Positions 1-8,191 of a DNA stretch of 64,000 nucleotides are shown here, piece by piece. The first letter of the stretch is position 1. Every line of letters begins with the position of its first letter. The position numbers and the translations under genes were made by a program. Source of the stretch: a virus. The stretch covers positions 1 to 64,000 of IMG/VR virus record IMGVR_UViG_3300031474_000004, one strand, 5' to 3'. The notes beneath the pieces are model-generated. The model was not told the origin of the DNA, did no database searches, and saw only the letters and a program-made list of their open reading frames with translations.

Positions 1-212
1 GCACAATCATTCAATGAGCCTTCGTAAATTACTTTGAATTCAAATGATTCACATTTTCTCCAAAAGTGGTATATACGATTCGTATCGTGGTTTTTCATGT
101 TTGTGATATGTTGTAGCAATCGAGATTTCCAATCATTGGTGATACCGATATAAATTGCGGGATATTTGAGTGGTTTGCTCAATTTAAGTTTGATTGCATA
201 AACATGTGGCAT
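1..212 (-). CDS. GIY-YIG homing endonuclease, N-terminal part (truncated by window edge)
   Basis: Reading the minus strand from an ATG at 212 gives 70 residues running off the window edge. It begins MPHVYAIKLKLS and continues with AIYIGITNDW, a GIY-YIG nuclease core (VYAIKL strand, then YIGIT), followed by a basic RLLQH helix. This layout is typical of phage GIY-YIG endonucleases, whose role is homing by double-strand break. The start codon lies inside a palindrome at 204-223. The catalytic Glu and any DNA-binding modules would lie beyond the window. Confidence 0.7.
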   Translation of the reverse strand, partial: MPHVYAIKLKLSKPLKYPAIYIGITNDWKSRLLQHITNMKNHDTNRIYHFWRKCESFEFKVIYEGSLNDC

Positions 213-223
213 ACATGCCACAT
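204..223. repeat. Perfect palindrome over the GIY-YIG start codon
   Basis: Two 9-base arms (ATGTGGCAT and ATGCCACAT) flank a 2-base centre. The core GCATGTGG/CCACATGC recurs in the long stem at 5611-5661. It overlaps the start codon of the minus-strand endonuclease, so it could be an operator or an RNA hairpin that limits translation. Function is inferred only from position and symmetry. Confidence 0.4.
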
Positions 224-269
224 AACATAAGTTTGTACAAAGAACATTACAAAATTTAAAATTCATTCA

Positions 270-1511
270 ATGAAAGTTTACAACGTTTCAAGCATGAATG
301 AATCGCTTGAACGTGTTCGAACGAAGTTCGATGAATTGTTCAAATCAACGTTGACGATGCGATCAACGGACGAGAGAAACGTTCTCAACACTCAGTTGCA
401 GGTTGTGTCCGATTACAGGTTCGCTATCGACATTGATAGGACGATCCATGATCTCGTTGTGATTCATGCGTTAAAAGCAGAGGCCGCCTCCCCTGGATCA
501 TTTCGTGAATGCATTGAGTTGACGATCGATGAATTGTCGTCGATCAATTGGGGTAATCAAGATTCAACTGTTGATGATTCATCACGTGACAACGTCGAGC
601 TTTTGACGACGGCCCCACGAGTTAGTGACATCGATTGGATCATTTCAATTTTTTGTGATCGAAGCATGATCGATCTCGTTCGATCGATCCTTGATATGAC
701 GGGATTTTCCGGTCGAGTATCGATCGAACGATCAAGCGCGAACATTGATATCGTTGAACAATTCGACGGTCATTCGTTCGATTTCAATGTTGCGTTCAAC
801 GTAAAGAAAACGATCTTGACCTCCCCGAAGGTTCTTTTGATCGATGGTTACGTTGAAAGCGTGTCAGAAATTCACCACTTTCTAACACTGGCAAACGATA
901 CGAAGGAAACGATCTTGATGTTCTCACGAGGAATGTCAAATGATGTCGTTCACACGTTGAAGACGAATTTTGACCGAAAAACGTTGAACGTGATTCCGAT
1001 TCTCGTTGACTTCGATTTCGATGGTATCAATTCGCTTGCTGACTTGAGCGTGATCTCGGGTGTGGATGTTGTCTCTGCTTTGAGGGGAGATTTACTGAGC
1101 TCCATCGAATTGAACTCGCTGCGATCGATAGATTCAGCCATCATTGAACAGAAACACGTTGTGATGAAGACGAACGCATCGGCCCGGATCCTTGATCATG
1201 TTAATTCATTGAAAAAGAAACGAGATGATTCAGAAAACGATATCGTGAAAGCATCGTTCGACTCGAGGATCAAGTCAATGTTGAGCAATCACGTGATCGT
1301 TAGGTTGCGAAACGATAGCAACATCGTGTACAGGACGCAGTGCATCGATCACGTGTTACGAGCCTACAAATCATTGATGTCTAACGGGACAATCGTTCGC
1401 GATGGCGAGAAGATGCTAGCAATGTCGGTCACGTCTGCAAAATTGCACGCAAAAAATTGCGTGAATTCAATCAGGAACTTGGGAGCGATAGTGATCAAAT
1501 CTCAGAAATGA
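270..1511 (+). CDS. Divergent chaperonin-60 (GroEL)-like protein, incomplete equatorial domain
   Basis: 413 aa against about 545 aa for GroEL. Residues 143-310 follow the GroEL apical domain in order: VSIERSS, EQFDGHSF, SPKVLLIDG (GroEL SPFILLADK), ESVSEI, KETILMFSR, and DLSVISGVDVVSA (GroEL DIATLTGGTVIS). Residues 330-384 match the returning intermediate segment (VIVRLRND, IDHVLRAYKSLMSNGTIV, compare GroEL VEDALHATRAAVEEGVV). Residues 60-92 resemble the helix before the apical domain. The GDGTT ATP-binding motif of GroEL and the C-terminal equatorial half are absent, so ATPase cycling is unlikely. It might bind unfolded phage proteins or the host chaperonin; that is inference. A TAAAAT box at 257-262 precedes the ATG and no Shine-Dalgarno is seen. 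Confidence 0.62.
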   Translation: MKVYNVSSMNESLERVRTKFDELFKSTLTMRSTDERNVLNTQLQVVSDYRFAIDIDRTIHDLVVIHALKAEAASPGSFRECIELTIDELSSINWGNQDSTVDDSSRDNVELLTTAPRVSDIDWIISIFCDRSMIDLVRSILDMTGFSGRVSIERSSANIDIVEQFDGHSFDFNVAFNVKKTILTSPKVLLIDGYVESVSEIHHFLTLANDTKETILMFSRGMSNDVVHTLKTNFDRKTLNVIPILVDFDFDGINSLADLSVISGVDVVSALRGDLLSSIELNSLRSIDSAIIEQKHVVMKTNASARILDHVNSLKKKRDDSENDIVKASFDSRIKSMLSNHVIVRLRNDSNIVYRTQCIDHVLRAYKSLMSNGTIVRDGEKMLAMSVTSAKLHAKNCVNSIRNLGAIVIKSQK

Positions 1512-1614
1512 GGTAAATATTTCCCCATGAAAACGGAACGTATGGTATTGAATACGTGATGTGACCGTTTTCAACTGAAATGTCGACTGAGAAACGTGAA
1601 AAATTTCGACTAAG

Positions 1615-1731
1615 ATGAGCGAAAGTCATACAAAACGTTGGGCGAACATGACGATCGAACAACGTGAAGCAATTCGTTTAAAAATGAGAAAACCGAAACG
1701 ACCTCGAACGAAACGAAGTTTTATATTTTGA
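1615..1731 (+). CDS. Small basic ORF, possible endonuclease remnant
   Basis: An ATG ORF of 38 codons, MSESHTKRWANMTIEQREAI and then a Lys/Arg-rich tail. The pattern resembles the tail repeats (NUMOD3-like) of phage homing endonucleases. Its end overlaps the 3' end of the convergent gene by 11 bases. There is no clear ribosome-binding site, so it may be a degenerate fragment rather than a working gene. Confidence 0.25.
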   Translation: MSESHTKRWANMTIEQREAIRLKMRKPKRPRTKRSFIF

Positions 1732-2674
1732 TATTATCGTGCCAGGCAAGGACCGCGATAATTTTGCGAACCGTCTCAGAATCAATGTTTCCGAATTTAT
1801 CTTCCATCGATGCGTAAAGTTCGTTCGCCGTCTTCACCGCCTGTTTCTTTGAAGCGCTTAGCTTATTTACGACATCGTCCGCGCCAGCGGTCGCTTTACT
1901 TGATGAGGGATCCGAAATGTTGCTCGAGCCCGTGGGTTGTGAGACGTTAGTTTGTTCAGTTCCTGAAGTCTGAAACGTTTGCTTCGCAGCAGTGTTTTGT
2001 GCCCCAGTGAGAGATTTTGCAATTTCCGATACGTTGCTCAATTTTTCAACGATCTCCTTCGAGATCTCTTCGATCTTGCCCACGTTCGCATTCATCAGAT
2101 CTTTTGCAATCTCGCTAAAGTTGCTCTTGATGTACTTTTTTTGCCAATTCTTTGAAAGCTTCTTCATCGCACCGTCGGGCTGAAATCCCTTGATGATCAG
2201 ATCACGCAAATTTTCGCTTCGGAGACGGTCGTCCGTGATCCCGCTGATCGTCGTTTGATCGGTTGAACCAACGATGAGTTCCTTCAACGTTTTGTCTTCA
2301 GGATTGTCGACACCCGTCTTCTTCGCCTCAATGTACGTTGAAAAGTCCTCAAAAAAGTTCTTGAGTGCGTCACAGAACGCAAAAGCGTCGATCAGAGGAT
2401 TCTGTGATTGCTTGAACAAGCTGATGAACTTTTTGATCAATCCCGTATCCGACTTGCTTGAAAGGACGGAATCAACATCGTGAACCGCGGAATCTCTCGC
2501 TGCCGCCAACGACTTCAATCCTGCTTGAGAGAACTTGATTGATTGCAACGATTTGAAAATTTCAGTCGCTTGTTTCATCAAATCCTTACTGAAGGCTTCA
2601 AGGATCGTTCTTTCGAACAGGATCTCTTTCTTACGAAGATAAGATTCCTTCAATGATACGTTTGATTTGTACAT
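1721..2674 (-). CDS. Hypothetical Lys/Ser-rich helical protein, possibly head-packaged
   Basis: 317 aa, not recognised. It is mostly helical, rich in Lys, Ser and Ala, with a disordered Thr/Ser/Asn-rich stretch near residues 225-265. The N-terminus has ERTILEAFSKD within the first 35 residues; ILE followed by A fits the (I/L)xE cleavage rule of T4-type prohead proteases, so a capsid-internal role is possible. It is transcribed divergently from the gene at 2704. Confidence 0.6.
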   Translation of the reverse strand: MYKSNVSLKESYLRKKEILFERTILEAFSKDLMKQATEIFKSLQSIKFSQAGLKSLAAARDSAVHDVDSVLSSKSDTGLIKKFISLFKQSQNPLIDAFAFCDALKNFFEDFSTYIEAKKTGVDNPEDKTLKELIVGSTDQTTISGITDDRLRSENLRDLIIKGFQPDGAMKKLSKNWQKKYIKSNFSEIAKDLMNANVGKIEEISKEIVEKLSNVSEIAKSLTGAQNTAAKQTFQTSGTEQTNVSQPTGSSNISDPSSSKATAGADDVVNKLSASKKQAVKTANELYASMEDKFGNIDSETVRKIIAVLAWHDNIKI

Positions 2675-2703
2675 TATGAACGATAAATATGTACGATCAT
2701 TTC

Positions 2704-2943
2704 ATGAGTTTACTTAATAAGATCAACGTTGCGATTCACGATCAATTCACTCGAACCGCTGACGAAGCTGAACACATTCTCGTCACTGCGAAGCAAACGA
2801 ACGTGCTGAAGATCGATGATGCTGCGTTTCAAACTGTTTTAACGCTCGTGCGGCAATCCATCGAATCAACGTTCATCAAGACGAACGTGACGTTTTCAAG
2901 GCAATTTGAGTCCATTTTGGACGCACTCGAAAAAAAGAAGTAA
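2704..2943 (+). CDS. Hypothetical protein, 79 aa
   Basis: Small helical acidic/basic protein with no recognised family, ending in a Lys-rich tail. An in-frame ATG exists at 2689, but a TACGAT -10-like box at 2692-2697 lies 6 nt before the ATG at 2704, which favours the later start (MSLLNKINVAI). It lies 3 bases before the next gene, so the two are probably co-transcribed. Confidence 0.6.
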   Translation: MSLLNKINVAIHDQFTRTADEAEHILVTAKQTNVLKIDDAAFQTVLTLVRQSIESTFIKTNVTFSRQFESILDALEKKK

Positions 2944-2946
2944 TTC

Positions 2947-3411
2947 ATGCAGGGAATTCGTCATCTCGTACGTTGTCGGTGCATTCTTTCGCAATTCAAG
3001 AACCTCAAGGATCCTCCGAACCATCAATTCGTCGTTTTTTCGGTGATTGATGACAGTGATAACGTTCGTGTGAAATTCGCTCAGTGCGACAATTGTGGTA
3101 TCATTCACAAGGTATTCGAAATTGGTAAATCTGACGTGATCTCCAACAAGGAGACGATGGGTTCGATCACGACGATCGATGACCTGAAAAATAGCATGCC
3201 CGAAAAAATGGTGACATTGCTCGAGAAGAATGACGTGGCCGATGTTTCTTCATGGGAGGAAGCAAAATTCATCATTGAGAACGAAAAATGGGGTAACTTC
3301 ATCGTTCTCTCGAAGGATTCATCCGAAAGTGACACGAACGTGAAACTTCTCAGGATCGTTTCTAAGAACATTTTTATCGTTGAAAACGAAGTTCGAACCG
3401 AAAGAATTTAG
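2947..3411 (+). CDS. Conserved phage protein with Cys pairs (zinc-binding?)
   Basis: 154 aa. Residues 9-13 carry CRC and residues 42-45 carry CDNC (AQCDNCGIIHKV), a likely four-Cys zinc site. FVVFSVIDDSDNV is a beta strand pair. Proteins with the pattern FVVFS-x-IDD...KFAQC-x-NCG occur in T4-like environmental phages, but no function is known to me. It sits in a tight co-directional run leading into the helicase at 3645. Confidence 0.7.
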   Translation: MQGIRHLVRCRCILSQFKNLKDPPNHQFVVFSVIDDSDNVRVKFAQCDNCGIIHKVFEIGKSDVISNKETMGSITTIDDLKNSMPEKMVTLLEKNDVADVSSWEEAKFIIENEKWGNFIVLSKDSSESDTNVKLLRIVSKNIFIVENEVRTERI

Positions 3412-3414
3412 ACT

Positions 3415-3648
3415 ATGAATGACGTGAAATTTGGTGAGCTTGAAAGTGAAAAGCTCACAAAAGAAAAGCTAGCTTGTCGGCAAATACTCGCGGAGATCAA
3501 CAACTTCGGGATTTCAGATCGACAAAAATTATTCCTGATCTACCTGTTGTCACTTGAACTTGAAGATGGCGAAGCAAGCTCCGATCTTGCGACAGTTTCG
3601 AAGGAATTATGTTCTCGTGCTGAAGGTATGCTTAGCGGGGGCGAATGA
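3415..3648 (+). CDS. Hypothetical protein, 77 aa
   Basis: Helical, acidic; not recognised. Its stop codon overlaps the ATG of the helicase gene (ATGA type overlap), which indicates translational coupling and suggests it works with, or is expressed in ratio to, the helicase. Confidence 0.6.
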   Translation: MNDVKFGELESEKLTKEKLACRQILAEINNFGISDRQKLFLIYLLSLELEDGEASSDLATVSKELCSRAEGMLSGGE

Positions 3649-5291
3649 TAACAAAGAATGATTGGTTGAAATTCTTCCCGTTCAAAGATCCTCGAGAGGA
3701 GCAAACTAAAGCGATCGATTTCATTTTGAATTCGTTCATTTCGGGAAAGAAGTACGTGATTGCTGAACTCGGTACGGGGCTCGGAAAAAGCGCAATAGGG
3801 ATCACGATCAGCAAGTACATGCAGTCTCGCCCCCCGCGATCGTTGGTTCCGAACGCAACTTGGTACTTGACGACGCAAAAGACGTTGCAAGCACAATACA
3901 TTTCTGACTTTGGAAACGAACCAACGAATCTAAAGACGATTAAATCATCGAACAACTACACGTGTCAAATGTTCGATTCATCGGCATTGTCGATGTCGTG
4001 TGCAGAGATACAGCGTTTGATGGATGCCCATAAGTTCTTCAAGGTGATTTATAAGACGTGTGTTTGTTCGTGTCGATACCGTGAAGAGAAAGAGAAATTC
4101 ATCGAAGCGAACGACAGTCTCACGAATTACTCGTACTTTCTAGCTGAATCGACGTATGCTAAAGGAATTCAACCTCGACAATTGGTCGTTTGTGATGAGG
4201 CTCATACCCTGGAATCAGTTTTTAGCAATTTTATCGAGATTGTCTTGAGTGAGAACTTCTCAAAGAACCGGTTGAAGCTTAAAAAGTTTCCAAAGAGTGA
4301 CGACAATGTCGACGAGGTGGTCAAATGGATCAAGACCAAGTACAAAAAAGCCTTGGTTGCTCGACTTGATGAGGTGAAGACGTACTTGAACGATGATGTT
4401 CGTGAGGACACCGAGAAGGTGAAATCACTCACGGCATTCGTTAAAGAGTACGAGATACTTGACAAGCATGTTTGCAAGGTGAATAGGTTCATCAACCAGT
4501 ACGATTCCAAGAATTGGGTCTTAACGTACGAAAAAGGCGAAGGAAAATCGCTTAACAAGCTCGTGTTCAAACCTATTGATGTTTCCGTGTATTCTCACGA
4601 GAAGTTGTTTAATTTCGGTGAGAAAATCTTGCTGATGTCGGCAACGATACTCGATAAGGACACGTTTTGTAAGACGTTGGGAATTCCCCAGTCCGATGCT
4701 GAATTCATCAGGATGCCTTCTCCGTTTCCAGCAGAGAACCGTCCGATTCACGTTCTTTCCGTCGGTAGCATGGCACGAGGTAAGATCGATGAAACGCTAC
4801 CCATGATTGCCTCCGTCGTCAAGGAGTTGTTGGAACTTCACCCAGACGTGAAGGGTGTGATACACTGCGGCACATTTCGCATTGCTAATTACATCTACGA
4901 TAACGTTAAAAGTAATCGATTGCTGATTCATGATTCAACGAATAGAGAACAGATCATTGATTATCACTGTTCAAACGAACGACCCACGGTGATCTTGTCG
5001 CCTTCGATGCTCGAAGGCATCGATCTCAAGGACGATAGAAGTCGATTTCAAATCCTGTGCAAGTTACCTTGGCCATTCTTGGGCGACGAGGTCGTCAAGA
5101 AGAGGATGACAAACAATCCGAACTGGTACATAATAGAGACGATAAAGTTGATCGTCCAAGGTCTGGGTAGGTCAATCAGGAACGAAAATGACCATGCCGT
5201 GTCGTACATTCTTGATTCTGATTGGAATCGTCTTGTGAAACAACATCGTGACAAATTTCCCAAAGAGATCATTGATTGCATCGTTTCGTAA
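3645..5291 (+). CDS. DinG/XPD-like superfamily 2 DNA helicase
   Basis: 548 aa. Walker A ELGTGLGKSA is near residue 41, the DEAH box VVCDEAH at 181-187, motif III LLMSATIL near residue 328, and the motif VI region QGLGRSIRNENDH near the C-terminus. Five cysteines (107, 119, 139, 141, 143) lie between motifs I and II where XPD/DinG helicases hold a 4Fe-4S cluster, so a cluster is plausible. SMLEGIDLK and CKLPWPFLGD are typical Rad3/DinG C-terminal motifs. Predicted role: 5'-3' DNA unwinding in phage replication or repair, in the role Dda or UvsW play in T4. Confidence 0.85.
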   Translation: MITKNDWLKFFPFKDPREEQTKAIDFILNSFISGKKYVIAELGTGLGKSAIGITISKYMQSRPPRSLVPNATWYLTTQKTLQAQYISDFGNEPTNLKTIKSSNNYTCQMFDSSALSMSCAEIQRLMDAHKFFKVIYKTCVCSCRYREEKEKFIEANDSLTNYSYFLAESTYAKGIQPRQLVVCDEAHTLESVFSNFIEIVLSENFSKNRLKLKKFPKSDDNVDEVVKWIKTKYKKALVARLDEVKTYLNDDVREDTEKVKSLTAFVKEYEILDKHVCKVNRFINQYDSKNWVLTYEKGEGKSLNKLVFKPIDVSVYSHEKLFNFGEKILLMSATILDKDTFCKTLGIPQSDAEFIRMPSPFPAENRPIHVLSVGSMARGKIDETLPMIASVVKELLELHPDVKGVIHCGTFRIANYIYDNVKSNRLLIHDSTNREQIIDYHCSNERPTVILSPSMLEGIDLKDDRSRFQILCKLPWPFLGDEVVKKRMTNNPNWYIIETIKLIVQGLGRSIRNENDHAVSYILDSDWNRLVKQHRDKFPKEIIDCIVS

Positions 5292-5296
5292 AAAGG

Positions 5297-5325
5297 TTAA
5301 ACAACGAACAATCACAACGTATAAT
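5297..5325 (+). promoter_or_regulatory. Sigma70-like promoter for the histone-like gene
   Basis: TATAAT at 5320-5325 with TTAAAC 17 nt upstream at 5297-5302. The only gene close downstream is at 5368. Perfect -10; weak -35 (3 of 6). Confidence 0.5.
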
Positions 5326-5367
5326 GACATTCAGATGTGAATGAATCATTCATACTTGGAGAAAAAT

Positions 5368-5586
5368 ATGAGTCAATTTGTACAAAACTGGAAAGAAATC
5401 AAGGACCTGGTTGATGCTCTCGAGCTGGACGTCGTGAAGAACGGCGAGCGCGGCAACCGTGCTGCAGGCGTTCGAGTTCGCAAGGGACTTCGTCACGTCA
5501 AGTCACTCGCAGGTGCCTTGGTGAAGCTATCGGTCACGCTTGATAAGGAAGCTAAGGCTGATCCAACGCCCGAGCCAACCGTCTAA
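5368..5586 (+). CDS. Histone H1-like (Hc1-type) DNA-binding protein
   Basis: 72 aa from an ATG preceded by GGAG at 6 nt spacing; an in-frame ATG at 5341 lacks such a site. The segment LELDVVKNGERGNRAAGVRV followed by RKGLRHVKSLAGALVKL matches the Hc1 family pattern (ExDxxKxxxRGNKxAGxRVRKxL). Hc1-type proteins are small, basic nucleoid-condensing proteins. In a phage this could compact phage DNA or remodel the host nucleoid. It has its own promoter and is followed by a strong stem-loop. Confidence 0.72.
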   Translation: MSQFVQNWKEIKDLVDALELDVVKNGERGNRAAGVRVRKGLRHVKSLAGALVKLSVTLDKEAKADPTPEPTV

Positions 5587-5610
5587 TTTTTATTGACGTA
5601 ATGCTCGTCA

Positions 5611-5661
5611 GTCGGCATGTGGTGGATCATATTTAAACGTATGAGCATGCCACATGCCGAC
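5611..5661. terminator. Long inverted repeat after the histone-like gene
   Basis: A 12-base perfect stem, GTCGGCATGTGG at 5611-5622 and CCACATGCCGAC at 5650-5661, with a 27-base loop. It lies between two convergent genes (stops at 5586 and 5671). There is no U-run on either side, so it may be a processing or retention hairpin rather than a classical intrinsic terminator. The core is shared with the palindrome at 204-223. Confidence 0.5.
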
Positions 5662-5670
5662 GTCCATCAA

Positions 5671-5988
5671 TCAATCTTGGTCGGCGAGAATCTTCTGATT
5701 CTCGCTTTTGATTTTTGTCATGATGTCATGTTCAATCTGACAAGTTCTCATTCTTGTTACACCAAAAATTTCACCGATCTCTTGCAGGGTATGTGAACCT
5801 TTTTGCTTAGCTGCGATTATCGTACAGTTATTACTTTTCGCGTGATCAATCCATTGATCACACGATTTTCTATTGCAATTGACGTTGCATTGTGCATGAA
5901 TAGAAAAACATGTAGTACGATTAATTACAGTAAGATTGCGCATTAATGATTCAACTTTATTAACAATTGAAATCTCCGTACAAATCAT
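5671..5988 (-). CDS. Sigma-factor region-4-like helix-turn-helix protein
   Basis: 105 aa from ATG 5988 (an in-frame ATG at 5943 gives 90 aa and is equally plausible). The C-terminal part, TLQEIGEIFGVTRMRTCQIE, is a sigma-70 region 4 type helix-turn-helix (LxEIGxxxGxTRxRxxQIE), which in sigma factors reads the -35 element. The N-terminal part has a Cys-rich patch (CNVNCNRKSC) that may bind metal. No region 2 is present, so it cannot act as a full sigma; it could be an anti-sigma, a co-activator like T4 AsiA/MotA, or a partial late factor. The ATG at 5988 overlaps the phoH start on the other strand. Confidence 0.6.
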   Translation of the reverse strand: MICTEISIVNKVESLMRNLTVINRTTCFSIHAQCNVNCNRKSCDQWIDHAKSNNCTIIAAKQKGSHTLQEIGEIFGVTRMRTCQIEHDIMTKIKSENQKILADQD

Positions 5989-7334
5989 GAAAAAGAAAAA
6001 CTTACGTCCTTGACACGAACGTTCTTTTGTTTGATCCCAGTGCTCTTGAACAATTTGATGACAATGAAATCGTTGTACCGCTAGTTGTCTTTGAAGAGCT
6101 TGATAGAAACAAGGGACGTTTTGACGAAGTTGGCAGGAACGCAAGAAAGTTCAGTCGTTCGTTGGACGAGCTTCGATCAAACGGTAATTTGTTCACGGGA
6201 ATCACGCTTCGTAATGGGGGCATCTTTCGTGTTGCATCGATTGACACTTCTTGCGAGCTCCCTCGTGAGCTTAAGAATTCGTCAGTTGATAACACGATCG
6301 TCCTTTACATGCTTCAGCTCAAGCAAGCAAGCGTCGATGCAAAGTTGATCTCGAAGGACATCAACCTTCGATTGAAGTGCGATGCGCTTGATCTAAAAGC
6401 TGAAGATTACCTGAAAAGTAGCATCAATAAGAACATCGACGAGCTGTATTCGGGCGTCGAATCGCTCGTGCTCGATGATGAACAACTGAACGATTTCCAT
6501 TCCACCGATGAACTTTTGATCGAGTCGGAGAAGGTGTTGTATCCCAATCAAATCATCATTCTAAGGGATCACCTCAACAAATCATCCGGATTTGCACGAT
6601 GCGTGAATCAAAATGACGAGAAATGCTATAGGCTTGTTTCCGTGAAGACTCATGCGAACGTTTACGGTCTGAAACCCCGAAACAAGGAACAGAACTTTTC
6701 GTTGGATCTTTTGTTGAATCCAGACATCAAGTTGATCACATTGACTGGTAAAGCGGGTGGTGGTAAGACACTGATCGCTCTAGCATCTGCGATGGCACAA
6801 TTGAAGATGCCAGGAAACGATACGGGACATTACGAAAAGCTCGTCATCACTCGCCCAATCCAACCCGTCGGCAAGGATCTGGGATTCCTTCCGGGAACGC
6901 TGGACGAAAAACTGGATCCTTGGATCGCGCCCATCAAGGATAACATCAACTTCCTTGTCAAGAACAAGAGGACAAAGAAGGCGAATGAAGCCAAGGAATC
7001 GTTTTTGACAATGCTTCAGGAACGTGGATTGATCGAAATTGAAGCGATCGCTTACATCAGGGGTCGTTCAATTCCGAATGCATTCCTGATCGTTGACGAG
7101 GCTCAGAATCTTTCGATTCACGAACTCAAGACGATCGTTACTCGAGCTGGTGAAGGAACAAAGATTCTCTTGACGGGTGACATTGAACAGATCGATAATT
7201 CGAATGTGGATGTCCACACGAACGCATTGACGTATGCTATCGAAAAGTTCAAGGATTACCCGCTCGCTGCTCATATGACGCTGCTCAAGGGTGAAAGAAG
7301 CGAGTTAGCAACTCTCGCCTCTCAGATCTTGTAA
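5987..7334 (+). CDS. phoH: PhoH-like ATPase with N-terminal PIN domain (5' frame broken)
   Basis: The C-terminal half has Walker A LTGKAGGGKT and Walker B FLIVDEAQN, with RPIQPVGKDLGFLPG, typical of PhoH. The N-terminal half is a PIN ribonuclease domain (PLVVFEELDRNK). The PIN start YVLDTNVLLFDP, with its catalytic Asp, is encoded just before the first in-frame start codon (TTG 6027) and joins the ATG at 5987 only if one A of the run at 5996-6000 is skipped. So the true protein probably starts MKKKTYVLDTNV. PIN-PhoH proteins link RNA cleavage to helicase-like activity. The last residues, LATLASQIL, are repeated at the end of the next gene. Confidence 0.85.
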
Positions 7335-7361
7335 TTTCTGTCTGAACTAGCTATTTATGGA

Positions 7362-8009
7362 ATGAAATTTAAGGTTTACGTTGATTACACTACGGAAGAA
7401 ATTCCGCGACCATTTTATGTTGGAAAGGGTTCCCAACAAAGACTTCAACGAAAAACACGTAATAATTTACACACGAGAATTAGTTTGAAATATGGGTACG
7501 ATCGTCAAGTTTTTTTAGAAACGGACGATGAAGAATTAGCATTTGAAAAGGAACGTGAATTAATAAAAGAATTTGATACGTTTCTTTATGGAGGAGGTTG
7601 GGGGGCTAATTTTACGATGGGAGGGGAAGGTGTTTCGGGAATTCCGAATCCGCGGTGTAGGGGTGAAACCCACCCTATGTACGGTAAAAAACATTCCGAT
7701 GAATCAAAACGCAAAAACAGTGAATCAAATAAAATTGCTACTTCGGGAGAAAAGAATGGCATGTTTGGTAAACATCATAATGAAACTACTCGAAAAAAAA
7801 TTGGAGACACCCAGCGAGGGTGGAATCACACAGAAGAATCTAAGATAAAGATTGGTAAAACCATTAGCACTCGTCAAAAAGGAAGAAAACATTCTGAAGA
7901 AACAAAGCGAAAAATTGGTGAATCTCATCGAGGAAAAATACCGTGGAACAAAGGATTGAAAAAAAATGCACGTAACGATCTTTCAACCCTTGCTTCTCAG
8001 ATTCTATGA
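7362..8009 (+). CDS. GIY-YIG homing endonuclease with NUMOD3 repeats, fused to a PhoH tail copy
   Basis: 215 aa. GIY-YIG core: KVYVDYTT and PFYVGKGSQQRLQ near residues 4-30, with the catalytic Glu region in LAFEKERELI near residue 65. Then come NUMOD3 DNA-binding repeats (NPMYGKKHSDESKRK-type at about 105, 130, 160 and 180). The final residues DLSTLASQIL nearly repeat the C-terminus of PhoH (ELATLASQIL). Its stop overlaps the next ATG (ATGA), the arrangement expected for the original phoH end. So the endonuclease probably entered phoH near its 3' end, carried a recoded tail for phoH, and captured the old tail. Confidence 0.85.
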   Translation: MKFKVYVDYTTEEIPRPFYVGKGSQQRLQRKTRNNLHTRISLKYGYDRQVFLETDDEELAFEKERELIKEFDTFLYGGGWGANFTMGGEGVSGIPNPRCRGETHPMYGKKHSDESKRKNSESNKIATSGEKNGMFGKHHNETTRKKIGDTQRGWNHTEESKIKIGKTISTRQKGRKHSEETKRKIGESHRGKIPWNKGLKKNARNDLSTLASQIL

Positions 8010-8191
8010 AGTGTTGGAAACCATGCACGAAATTCAAACTAGTGAACTTTAATGGTCGCTCTGAGCGATGCATGGAATTCAAAAAGAAATGGCGTGCAAA
8101 CTTGAAACCATGTCGTGATCCAAAAAATTGCGGATGTTATCCACTTTTTGAAGAGAGGATCGCTTGGTTGAAGAGTACACAAAAATGCTAG
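8006..8191 (+). CDS. Small Cys-rich protein
   Basis: 61 aa with eight Cys-containing positions (CWKPC, ERC, PCRDPKNCGC, and C at the end), basic, and likely metal-binding. Not assigned to a family. Its ATG overlaps the stop of the endonuclease/PhoH-tail ORF, so before the insertion it was probably coupled to phoH. A hairpin follows its stop. Confidence 0.6.
   Translation: MKCWKPCTKFKLVNFNGRSERCMEFKKKWRANLKPCRDPKNCGCYPLFEERIAWLKSTQKC

Noticed and set aside
7335-8009. Group I intron in phoH
   Set aside because: PhoH already ends with a full tail and stop before the endonuclease, and no intron core pairing (P, Q, R, S elements) could be recognised.
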